This document shows positions 33,007 through 40,344 of a DNA stretch of 45,707 nucleotides, in pieces. The notes under the pieces were generated by a model. It was not told the DNA's origin and did not search any database. It saw nothing but the letters and a program-made list of their open reading frames with translations. How positions within the stretch are numbered: position 1 is the first letter of the stretch; each line of letters starts with the position of its first letter. This DNA comes from an uncultured Bacteroidales bacterium (GTDB lineage Bacteria; Bacteroidota; Bacteroidia; Bacteroidales; UBA932): contig CAMJJZ010000004.1 in the NCBI GenBank assembly GCA_946406275.1, forward strand, positions 1 through 45,707. The letters are read 5' to 3'. A program made the translations under genes and the position numbers.

Positions 33007-34311
33007 TCAACATGTTTCAAATGCCTTCTTTACGGCCGGCACGCTGTCCAGGAGCTCCCAGCCGAAGAACTGGACTATCTTGTCCTTCCCCTGCACCTTT
33101 ACGGCCTTTTTGTAGGGTTTTCTGCCCATGTGGCCATAAGCCGCGGTGGGACCGTAAATCGGATTCTTGAGACCGAACTTTTTCACGATTGCCGCCGGGG
33201 TGAGCGGGAAAATTTTCTGAATCTTTTCCGCAATCTCGGAATCGGACACTTTTCCGGTTCCGTAAGTGTCCACGAAAACGCTTACCGGCTTTGCCACGCC
33301 AATGGCATATGCCAACTGCACAAGGCATTCGTCGGCGACGCCTGCGGCAACCAGATTCTTGGCGATGTAGCGGGCCGCATACGCGGCGCTGCGGTCAACC
33401 TTTGAGGAGTCCTTTCCGGAGAATGCTCCGCCGCCGTGCGCACCCTTTCCGCCGTAGGTGTCCACGATGATCTTGCGGCCGGTGAGACCGGTGTCTCCAT
33501 GAGGTCCGCCGATGACGAATTTCCCGGTGGGATTTACGTGAAGGATGAAGTCATGGATAAGGGCCGCGGTATCTTCCGGCAGTGCGGCTTTAAGCCTGGG
33601 AATCAGGATGTTCCGGACATCGTCCTCAATCTTTTCCCGCATGGCCTCGTCCACCTTTGCCTGCCCGAACTGGGCCACGGCTTTGGCATAGGACATGTGC
33701 CCCAGACTGGCCGGAACGAACTCGTCGTGCTGGGTGGAAAGGACTATGGTATGAACCTTTACGGGACGATGTGTTTCGCCGTCGTACTCGATGGTGAACT
33801 GGCTCTTGGCATCTGGGCGAAGATACGGCATGAGACCAATCTCGTGATGCCTTATGCGGGCGAGGATTTCCAGGATCTTATGGCTCAGGTAAAGGGGCAG
33901 CGGCATGTAGTCTTCCGTGTCCTTGCAGGCATAGCCGAACATCATGCCCTGGTCTCCGGCTCCCTGCTCCTCCGGCACGGCGCGCTCAACGCCGCGGTTG
34001 ATGTCGGCCGACTGCTCGTGAAGGGCGCTCAGAACGCCGCAGGACGATGCGTCGAACATGTATTCCGCCTTGGTGTAGCCAATCTTTTTAATGGTGTTGC
34101 GGACGGTGGTCTGGATGTCTACATAGGCCTCCGCCTTCACTTCTCCCATGACTACTACCATACCCGTTGAGCAAAAGCTCTCGCAGGCTACTTTTGATTC
34201 AGGATCTTGCTTTAGGAACTCGTCCAGGATGGCGTCCGAAATCTGGTCCGCCACTTTGTCCGGGTGGCCTTCAGACACACTCTCGGACGTAAAGAGATAA
34301 TTCTTTAGCAT
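33007..34311 (-). CDS. metK: S-adenosylmethionine synthase
   Basis: The enzyme makes S-adenosylmethionine from methionine and ATP. At 434 residues it is somewhat longer than the E. coli form (384), as is usual in Bacteroidetes. Motifs are visible: [24 protein letters not shown] in part at the N-terminus (substrate and K+ site), [12 protein letters not shown] near residue 115, and [18 protein letters not shown] (about 290-307), the P-loop-like and Mg/K-binding stretch. Transcribed alone, with a promoter at 34369-34399 and its own terminator. No SAM riboswitch is evident in the 52-base leader, which is too short for the known classes. Confidence 0.97.
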   Translation of the reverse strand: MLKNYLFTSESVSEGHPDKVADQISDAILDEFLKQDPESKVACESFCSTGMVVVMGEVKAEAYVDIQTTVRNTIKKIGYTKAEYMFDASSCGVLSALHEQSADINRGVERAVPEEQGAGDQGMMFGYACKDTEDYMPLPLYLSHKILEILARIRHHEIGLMPYLRPDAKSQFTIEYDGETHRPVKVHTIVLSTQHDEFVPASLGHMSYAKAVAQFGQAKVDEAMREKIEDDVRNILIPRLKAALPEDTAALIHDFILHVNPTGKFVIGGPHGDTGLTGRKIIVDTYGGKGAHGGGAFSGKDSSKVDRSAAYAARYIAKNLVAAGVADECLVQLAYAIGVAKPVSVFVDTYGTGKVSDSEIAEKIQKIFPLTPAAIVKKFGLKNPIYGPTAAYGHMGRKPYKKAVKVQGKDKIVQFFGWELLDSVPAVKKAFETC

Positions 34312-34368
34312 TTTTTTACGCGTGGTTGCAAGTTAATTATAAATCTGTCCACAATATGTTTGGGGCCG

Positions 34369-34399
34369 CAAATATACGGCTTATTTTTGATTTGGCAAA
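34369..34399 (-). promoter_or_regulatory. metK promoter (-7 and -33 boxes)
   Basis: Minus-strand -7 box TATATTTG at 34369-34376 and -33 TTTG at 34396-34399, spaced by 19 bases, an ideal Bacteroidetes promoter. The -33 box overlaps the 3' end of miaA. The predicted leader is about 55 bases. Confidence 0.75.
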
Positions 34400-35226
34400 A
34401 CCCAATGGATTATTACGCCGTCCCTTTCCATTCCCCGGAACCAGGTCATCTGCCTTTTGGCAAACTGGTGGATGGCATTCCCAAGGAACATCACCATGTC
34501 ATCGTAACTATATTTGCCAAGCAGATATTCGGTTACAAACTTATACTCCAGGCCATAGTATATCAAATCATCCGCAGGGACTGTTTTCATCAGGTTTTCA
34601 ACTTCTTCCACCAGCCCTTCCTTAAGCCTTTCTTCCAGCCTCACGTCTATGCGGCGGACCCTTTCCTCGCGCGAGACAAGCGTACCTATATAATATGTAT
34701 TTTTTGGCAACAGCTCCGGATCCACGCCGTTACCTTTATCGAATTTATACGCCCGTGTAACCGACTCTATATAAAGCCCCGATCCACCGCAGATGATAGG
34801 GACAACGCCTCTGGATTTAACAACCGCAAAAGCCTTGGTAAACGCCTCTTGATACTGATAGATATTGAATTTTGCACCAGCAGGAGCAATGTCTATCAAG
34901 TGATAAGGAACATCCCCGTACTCCCCCAAATCCTTCCCCGTGCCTATATCCATTCCACGATACACCTGCCGTGAGTCTGCAGAGAGTATTTCTGCCGTCA
35001 TTCTCGGGCTTGTCCCGGGAATCTCCATCAACCGGTGGGCAAGATGCACAGCGTATTTCGTTTTTCCAGATGCAGTTGGACCAAGCACGCAGACACAGTC
35101 ATACTCGCCTGCTTCCAGCGAGCGGGCAAGAGCCTCAACGTCTATGATTTCCGGGTCCGGCATCTTGGCCATGGGCGGTATCCCCGGCCTGTCCGGCAAG
35201 AGCTGTGTCCTGTTCCACTTGTTCAT
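34381..35226 (-). CDS. miaA: tRNA dimethylallyltransferase, with an in-frame repeat insertion
   Basis: The enzyme transfers a dimethylallyl group to N6 of A37 in tRNAs that read UNN codons. The 281-residue protein has the P-loop GPTASGKT (49-56), the motif SADSRQVYRGMDIGTGK (about 82-98), CGGSGLYIES and the C-terminal FAKRQMTWFRGM. Two oddities: about 40 residues precede the P-loop, where most family members have under 10, and residues 68-77 (EIPGTSPRMT) are encoded by a palindromic repeat identical to one after smpB. These residues sit between the P-loop helix and the DSRQ motif, where family members usually have only two or three residues. All catalytic motifs remain intact, so the enzyme is probably active. 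The -7 box TAACTTTG ends 4 bases before the ATG. Confidence 0.92.
   Translation of the reverse strand: MNKWNRTQLLPDRPGIPPMAKMPDPEIIDVEALARSLEAGEYDCVCVLGPTASGKTKYAVHLAHRLMEIPGTSPRMTAEILSADSRQVYRGMDIGTGKDLGEYGDVPYHLIDIAPAGAKFNIYQYQEAFTKAFAVVKSRGVVPIICGGSGLYIESVTRAYKFDKGNGVDPELLPKNTYYIGTLVSREERVRRIDVRLEERLKEGLVEEVENLMKTVPADDLIYYGLEYKFVTEYLLGKYSYDDMVMFLGNAIHQFAKRQMTWFRGMERDGVIIHWVLPNQK
34995..35022. repeat. Palindromic repeat copy 2, inside miaA
   Basis: Stem ATTCCCGGG / CCCGAGAAT with a short loop, identical over 28 bases (opposite orientation) to the copy at 35721-35748. On the miaA strand it is read as EIPGTSPRMT. Confidence 0.85.
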
Positions 35227-35230
35227 GCTT

Positions 35231-35238
35231 CAAAGTTA
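35231..35238 (-). promoter_or_regulatory. Probable miaA promoter (-7 box)
   Basis: TAACTTTG on the minus strand, 4 bases before the miaA ATG, implying a leaderless message. It is back to back with the smpB box, 11 bases apart. Confidence 0.6.
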
Positions 35239-35249
35239 CAAAAAATCCG

Positions 35250-35257
35250 TATCTTTG
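35250..35257 (+). promoter_or_regulatory. Probable smpB promoter (-7 box)
   Basis: TATCTTTG, 7 bases before the smpB ATG at 35265; the message should be leaderless or have a leader of a few bases. Confidence 0.6.
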
Positions 35258-35264
35258 CAGTCCT

Positions 35265-35720
35265 ATGCCTAAAGCAAAGAGCAGCATACAGATAAAAAAC
35301 CGCAGGGCCTCTTTCGATTACGAGTTCCTGGAGACCTATACGGCCGGTATCCAGCTGGTGGGGACGGAAATCAAATCCATCCGCGCCGGCAAGGTGTCGC
35401 TGCAGGATGCTTATTGCTATTTCGCAGGGAATCAGCTGTTTGTGAGAGGCATGAACATAGCCCAGTACCACTGGGGCAGTTGGGGGCAGCATGAGCCCGC
35501 AAGGGACCGCCGCCTTCTTCTCACAAAGCGTGAGCTCCGCCATCTCTTCCAGGCGGACAAGCAGAAAGGTCTCACAATAGTTGCCGTGAAACTGTTTATT
35601 GCAGACAATGGCTACGCAAAACTAGTCATAGCACTTGCCAAAGGTAAGCATGAGTGGGACAAGAGGCAGTCAATCAAGGAGAAGGATACCCGCAGGGAAC
35701 TGGAGAGGAGTGGGTATTAG
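35265..35720 (+). CDS. smpB: SsrA-binding protein SmpB
   Basis: SmpB binds tmRNA and takes part in trans-translation, freeing stalled ribosomes. The 151-residue length is normal. The RNA-binding barrel is clear: KNRRASFDYEFLETYTAGI, LVGTEIKSIRAGKVSLQDAY and the later RRLLLTKRELRHLF. The basic C-terminal tail GKHEWDKRQSIKEKDTRREL, which reaches into the decoding centre, is intact. The ATG at 35265 is chosen because the promoter box lies just before it; an upstream in-frame start at 35205 would lie inside miaA and precede the promoter. Flanked on both sides by inverted copies of the same palindromic repeat. No tmRNA gene is in the window. Confidence 0.96.
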   Translation: MPKAKSSIQIKNRRASFDYEFLETYTAGIQLVGTEIKSIRAGKVSLQDAYCYFAGNQLFVRGMNIAQYHWGSWGQHEPARDRRLLLTKRELRHLFQADKQKGLTIVAVKLFIADNGYAKLVIALAKGKHEWDKRQSIKEKDTRRELERSGY

Positions 35721-35770
35721 AGATTCCCGGGACAAGCCCGAGAATGACGTAAAGGGAGCCCGAGAATGAC
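35721..35770. repeat. Palindromic repeat copy 3 with an adjoining half copy
   Basis: A full copy at 35721-35748 starts immediately after the smpB stop and is identical over 28 bases to the copy in miaA. A partial copy with GCCCGAGAATGAC follows at 35758-35770. The unit lies between convergent smpB and the M23 gene and may serve as a bidirectional 3' hairpin. Confidence 0.85.
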
Positions 35771-35774
35771 GGGG

Positions 35775-36680
35775 TTAATCCATTGATTGAGAAGTGTTGA
35801 CGGAGATCATCATCATTCGGGCGTATTCTTCCGGGTTCAGGGAGGCGAAGAGGTAGTTCACGGGGTCGAGGACTACGGTATCACGCATGACTTCATAGTG
35901 TAGATGAGGGGCGGCCACGGAGGTGGAGATACCCACCGTGCCTATTTTCTGGCCACGTTTTACGCTGCGTCCCTGGACGGCATTCACTTCGCCAAGAAGA
36001 CAATACTTTGTTATGTAGCCGTTGCGGTGATCTATGGTTACGGTATTTCCCAGACCTTTTCGGGACGATGTAACCTTGGCTACCACGCCGTCGGCCGATG
36101 CGTACACCGGGGCGCCCTGAGGGGCCACCAGATCCAGGCCGTTGTGCTGGACCTGAACCTTGTATACAGGGTTGTGCCTGAGGCCCGTGGAAGCGCCTGT
36201 CTGCACGTAGGAAATGTTCTTCAGGGGCATTGAGAGCGGGGGTACCGCCTCACGTTTTTCGTTAAGGATGCGGAATACCTCCTCGAAATCCCGGTCCACG
36301 TTGGAGGCCATTCTCATAAGGCTTCCGGACTTGGTGGCGGCCGATGTAAGATAGAAGCTCTCGGAGAGGGAATCGCTGTCGGCGATGAGCTCCGCAGCGG
36401 TGACGGCGTCAATTTTGGGAGGATCGGCCTCGAAGAGGGTGCGGTAGATGGCATCGTCCTTTACCAGGAGGCCGTCGATTACGTCGCCGATGAGCTTTTC
36501 CTGCGCCCTCATTTCCTTGTAGCGGGCGGCATACAGGCGGTTCTCCTTCTGAAGCAGCTTCTCCTCCTGGGAAGAGAATACCAGCGCAAACAGCAGATAG
36601 AGGACTATAGCCATGGAGAAAGAGGCTATGAGATAGCGCACGGCGCTGCCTGCAAGGGCTTTGAAATCAGGCTTTTTCAT
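35775..36680 (-). CDS. M23 family membrane-anchored metallopeptidase (second of pair)
   Basis: A 301-residue LytM-type zinc endopeptidase, anchored by one N-terminal membrane segment (about residues 15-36) and facing the periplasm. A coiled-coil-prone region (about 37-75) precedes the M23 domain (about 165-275), with the metal ligands seen in HNGLDLVAP and HLHYEV and the core stretch GVVAKVTSSRKGLGNTVTIDH. Targets are peptide cross-bridges of peptidoglycan, or the protein may regulate amidases. The start overlaps the upstream paralogue's stop by 4 bases (ATGA). It shares domain order with that paralogue but has diverged strongly. Confidence 0.9.
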   Translation of the reverse strand: MKKPDFKALAGSAVRYLIASFSMAIVLYLLFALVFSSQEEKLLQKENRLYAARYKEMRAQEKLIGDVIDGLLVKDDAIYRTLFEADPPKIDAVTAAELIADSDSLSESFYLTSAATKSGSLMRMASNVDRDFEEVFRILNEKREAVPPLSMPLKNISYVQTGASTGLRHNPVYKVQVQHNGLDLVAPQGAPVYASADGVVAKVTSSRKGLGNTVTIDHRNGYITKYCLLGEVNAVQGRSVKRGQKIGTVGISTSVAAPHLHYEVMRDTVVLDPVNYLFASLNPEEYARMMMISVNTSQSMD

Positions 36681-37630
36681 TGCTCCGGCCTCCTTACCAT
36701 TTCAAAATAATCCTTAGGGTCGATAGTAAGGTCCATGTACAGCGCAGGGTTCACGTAATCCTGGCGGTAGAGCACCTCGTAGTGGAGGTGGGGACCCGTG
36801 CAGCGTCCGCTTCGGCCGCTCTTGCCTATGCAGTCTCCGCGGGAAAGTACCTGGCCTTCCTCAACGAAGATCTCCGACATGTGCGCATAGCGCGTCTTGT
36901 AGCCGAATCCGTGGTCCACTATCACGTGGTTTCCGTAACCCTTTCTCTCATGCGCCACCTTGACCACCACACCGTCTCCCGTGGAGTAGATGGGGTTGCC
37001 GGGAGGGCAGGCGAAATCCATGCCGGTATGCCGCTTGGTAAATCCCAAAATGGGGTCTGAACGGTATCCGAAGGGGCTGGAAAGGTGGAAACTGCCCTTC
37101 TCCGTGGACATGGGAGGAATAGCCGGAATGTGGGCGGCCATGTCGCCGGCGGTGCGCTGCAGGGAGGTTACATCGTCAAAGGACATGGTCTGGATATACG
37201 CGCGCTTCTCCAGGACGTCCAGACGGTTCACCATTCCCTTGAGGGCGGTTCCTTCCAGGTCTGCGTAGCGGCTTTCTCCGCCAAAACCGGAAAGCCTCAC
37301 CGCCTGGGGGATCTCGTCCATACCGTATACGGAACGATAGATTTTATCGTCCCTGACTTCCAGAAGGTCCAGCATTTCTTCGTAGCGGTCCAGCTGGCCG
37401 GCCATGCGGTCCATGCGGGTGCTCCAGTCGGCATTTTTGCGACGCAGGATGGCGGTTTTGGGAAGGTCCCTGTGTAAAACTGTAACGGTTATCCAGAGGT
37501 ACAGGACGAAGATGACAAGCCCCGTAACGGCCTCTACTGCTATTTTCCACCACGGACGACCGGACTCTTCATGAAGCTCGGCGATGAGTGTTACGGGATT
37601 GATTATGTATTTTTCTCCTTTTCCTGCCAC
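36677..37630 (-). CDS. M23 family membrane-anchored metallopeptidase (first of pair)
   Basis: A LytM-type peptidase of 317 residues if begun at the GTG at 37630. One membrane segment (about residues 30-50, VTGLVIFVLYLWITVTVL) is followed by a helical stalk and the M23 domain with HTGMDFACPPG, GVVVKVAHERKGYGNHVIVDHG in part, and HLHYEV. The frame stays open to an ATG at 37711, but that start overlaps the alaS start and lies before the promoter box TATATTTG (37637-37644). Starting at 37630 gives MAGKGEKYIINPVTL, which matches the usual KY-x-F/I-NP-x-TL beginning of Bacteroidetes M23 proteins. It is the first gene of a two-gene operon for peptidoglycan remodelling. Confidence 0.88.
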   Translation of the reverse strand: MAGKGEKYIINPVTLIAELHEESGRPWWKIAVEAVTGLVIFVLYLWITVTVLHRDLPKTAILRRKNADWSTRMDRMAGQLDRYEEMLDLLEVRDDKIYRSVYGMDEIPQAVRLSGFGGESRYADLEGTALKGMVNRLDVLEKRAYIQTMSFDDVTSLQRTAGDMAAHIPAIPPMSTEKGSFHLSSPFGYRSDPILGFTKRHTGMDFACPPGNPIYSTGDGVVVKVAHERKGYGNHVIVDHGFGYKTRYAHMSEIFVEEGQVLSRGDCIGKSGRSGRCTGPHLHYEVLYRQDYVNPALYMDLTIDPKDYFEMVRRPEQ

Positions 37631-37636
37631 AGTTTG

Positions 37637-37682
37637 CAAATATAAGTATTTTGGGAAAAACACCCAAAATTGCTTATCTTTG
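37637..37682. promoter_or_regulatory. Divergent promoters of alaS and the M23 operon, with inverted repeat
   Basis: Plus strand (alaS): -33 TTTG at 37650-37653, 21-base spacer, -7 TATCTTTG at 37675-37682. Minus strand (M23): -33 TTTG at 37665-37668, 20-base spacer, -7 TATATTTG at 37637-37644. The two -33 elements lie in the arms of the inverted repeat ATTTTGGG / CCCAAAAT (37648-37655 and 37663-37670). Confidence 0.8.
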
Positions 37683-37704
37683 TGGGCTATAATTAATATT
37701 ATAT

Positions 37705-40317
37705 ATGACATCGAAAGAAATAAGGCAGAAGTATCTGGACTTCTTCGCTTCCAAGGGACACACCGTGGTCCCTTCCGCCCCCATGGTGATCAAGAACGAC
37801 CCCACTCTGATGTTCACCAACGCAGGCATGAACCAGTTCAAGGACATTTTCCTTGGCAACGCGGCTCCCAAGTTCCTGCGCGCGGCAGACTCCCAGAAGT
37901 GCCTCCGCGTGAGCGGCAAGCACAATGACCTGGAAGCGGTAGGCCATGACGGACGCCATCACACCATGTTCGAAATGCTTGGCAACTGGAGCTTCGGAGA
38001 CTACTTCAAGACAGAGGCCATAGACTGGGCATGGGAACTCCTCACGGAAGTATACAAAATAGACAAGACAAAGCTGTACGCCACCGTTTTCGAGGGCGCC
38101 AAGGAAGACGGCACCACCCTTGACACGGAGGCCCAGAGCGCATGGCTCAAGCACCTCCCGGCAGACCACGTGCTCACCGGAAACAAGCACGACAACTTCT
38201 GGGAAATGGGCGACACAGGCCCCTGCGGTCCCTGCAGCGAAATCCATATCGACCTCAGAAGCGACGAAGAAATCGCCAAGGTCCCCGGACGCGAGCTGGT
38301 CAATACTGACAACGACGAAGTCATCGAGATCTGGAACCTGGTGTTCATGCAGTTCGAGCGCAAGGCCGACGGTCACCTGGAGCCCCTCCCCGCAAAGAAT
38401 ATAGACACCGGAATGGGCTTCGAGCGCCTGTGCATGATCCTCCAGAACAAGAAGAGCAACTACGAGACAGACGTCTTCTCCGGCCTTATAGGCAAGGTAG
38501 AGGAATTCTCCGGCCACAAATATGCGGAAGGCGGCAACGTGGAAGTAGCCATGCGCGTAATCGCAGACCACATCCGTGCAATCGCCTTTTCCATCGCCGA
38601 CGGCCAGCTGCCTTCCAACGTGAAGGCCGGCTATGTGATCCGCCGAATCCTCCGCCGTGCCGTCCGTTACGGCTACACCTTCCTGGGCTTCACGGAGCCT
38701 TTCCTCTGCCGCCTCATCCCCCAGCTGGTTGCCGATATGGGAGAAGCCTATCCGGAACTCCCCGCCCAGCAGAAACTCATTGAGAGCGTGATCCGCGAGG
38801 AAGAAAACGCCTTCCTGCGTACACTGGACCGCGGTATCCGCATGCTTGAGGACAACATGGCAAAGAACGCAGCCACCAAGGTAGTCTCCGGCGTAGACGC
38901 CTTCGTCCTGTACGACACCTACGGCTTCCCCATCGACCTCACTGAACTCATCGCCGCGGAAAAAGGCTACTCCGTAGACCTGGAAGGCTTCAATGTGGAA
39001 CTTGGCAAGCAGAAGGAGCGCGCCCGTAACGCCACCGCCAACGAGTTCGGAGACTGGACCGTATTCGAGGAGGCAGATGAAGTGGTCTTTGAAGGCTACG
39101 ACGTGCTTAAGGTAGAAGGCGCACGCCTCCTGAAGCAGCGCACCGTGAAGCAGAAGAACAAGGAACTCTTCCAGCTTGTCTTCGACCGCACTCCCTTCTA
39201 CGCAGAGATGGGCGGCCAGGTTGGCGACACCGGCTGCATCGTCAGTGAAAAGGGTGAGAAGATCACCATCCTGAACACCGTCAAGGAGAACAACCTTACC
39301 ATACATCTGGCAGAACATCTTCCCGCAGAGGGAGGCCTGTTCACCCTTGTGGTTGACGCAGAGCGCCGCCAGAGCATAATGAACAACCACACCGCAACCC
39401 ACCTCCTCCACCAGGCCCTCCGCGAAACCCTGGGCACCCACGTGGAGCAGAAAGGTTCCTTCGTGGGTCCGGACTACTTCCGCTTCGACTTCTCCCATTT
39501 CCAGAAGGTCACGGACGATGAGCTCCGCACCGTAGAGCGCCGCGTAAACCAGCTCATAAGGGCCGATTACCCGCTCTGCGAAAAGCGCGACGCCACCATG
39601 GAGGAAGCCCGCGGAATGGGCGCCATGGCCCTGTTCGGAGAAAAGTACGGCGACGTTGTCCGCGTGGTCCGCTTCGGAGACTCCGTGGAGCTCTGCGGCG
39701 GCACTCACACCCGCAGCACCGGCACCATCGGCCTGTTCAAGATTAAATCTGAAAGCGCCGTGGCAGCCGGCGTGCGCCGCATTGAGGCCCTCACCGGAGC
39801 CGGCGCAGAGGAAGGCGTCGAGACCATGGAAGACCTCCTGAAAGGCCTCAAGGGCCTCTTCAACAACGTTCCGGACCTCACCGGAGCCATAGAGAAAGTC
39901 CTTGCAGAGAACGCCGAGGCCAAGAAGCAGCTTGAAGAAGTGGCCAACGAAAAGGCCGCCGCCCTTGCAGCAAAGCTTGAGGCCGCCGCCGTAGAAATGA
40001 ACGGCATCAAGGTGGTCCGCTTCGACAGCTCCATAGACCCCGCCATCGCCAGGAACGTGGCACTCATGTTGCAGAAGAAGTCCCAGAACTTTGTGCTGGC
40101 CGGCGCGTTTGCCTATGCAGACAAGCCCAACCTCCTGCTCATGTACTCCAACGACCTCGTGGCCAAAGGCAAGAACGCCGGCAAGGACATCCGCGACGCC
40201 GCCAAGTTCATCCAGGGTGGCGGCGGCGGTCAGCCCGGCCTCGCCACCGCCGGCGGCCGCCTGATCGACGGCCTCCAGCAGGCACTTGACGCATTGATTG
40301 AAACAGCTATTAAGTAG
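37705..40317 (+). CDS. alaS: Alanine-tRNA ligase
   Basis: The enzyme charges tRNA-Ala and edits mischarged Ser and Gly. The 870-residue protein is full length. The class II catalytic core starts with [20 protein letters not shown] and the nearby HDMFE-type stretch, the editing domain carries [16 protein letters not shown] and [10 protein letters not shown] with all four metal ligands, and the C-terminal C-Ala domain ends with [18 protein letters not shown]. It has a clean promoter that is divergent from the M23 operon. The LptG-Fmt gene follows after 27 bases on the same strand and may be cotranscribed, which puts two translation functions in one unit. Confidence 0.97.
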   Translation: MTSKEIRQKYLDFFASKGHTVVPSAPMVIKNDPTLMFTNAGMNQFKDIFLGNAAPKFLRAADSQKCLRVSGKHNDLEAVGHDGRHHTMFEMLGNWSFGDYFKTEAIDWAWELLTEVYKIDKTKLYATVFEGAKEDGTTLDTEAQSAWLKHLPADHVLTGNKHDNFWEMGDTGPCGPCSEIHIDLRSDEEIAKVPGRELVNTDNDEVIEIWNLVFMQFERKADGHLEPLPAKNIDTGMGFERLCMILQNKKSNYETDVFSGLIGKVEEFSGHKYAEGGNVEVAMRVIADHIRAIAFSIADGQLPSNVKAGYVIRRILRRAVRYGYTFLGFTEPFLCRLIPQLVADMGEAYPELPAQQKLIESVIREEENAFLRTLDRGIRMLEDNMAKNAATKVVSGVDAFVLYDTYGFPIDLTELIAAEKGYSVDLEGFNVELGKQKERARNATANEFGDWTVFEEADEVVFEGYDVLKVEGARLLKQRTVKQKNKELFQLVFDRTPFYAEMGGQVGDTGCIVSEKGEKITILNTVKENNLTIHLAEHLPAEGGLFTLVVDAERRQSIMNNHTATHLLHQALRETLGTHVEQKGSFVGPDYFRFDFSHFQKVTDDELRTVERRVNQLIRADYPLCEKRDATMEEARGMGAMALFGEKYGDVVRVVRFGDSVELCGGTHTRSTGTIGLFKIKSESAVAAGVRRIEALTGAGAEEGVETMEDLLKGLKGLFNNVPDLTGAIEKVLAENAEAKKQLEEVANEKAAALAAKLEAAAVEMNGIKVVRFDSSIDPAIARNVALMLQKKSQNFVLAGAFAYADKPNLLLMYSNDLVAKGKNAGKDIRDAAKFIQGGGGGQPGLATAGGRLIDGLQQALDALIETAIK

Positions 40318-40344
40318 CGAAGATATATTGTTGCGGAAAAGAAT

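Noticed and set aside
34312..34368. SAM riboswitch before metK
   Set aside because: The predicted leader is about 55 bases and shows no pairing pattern of known SAM-sensing classes.
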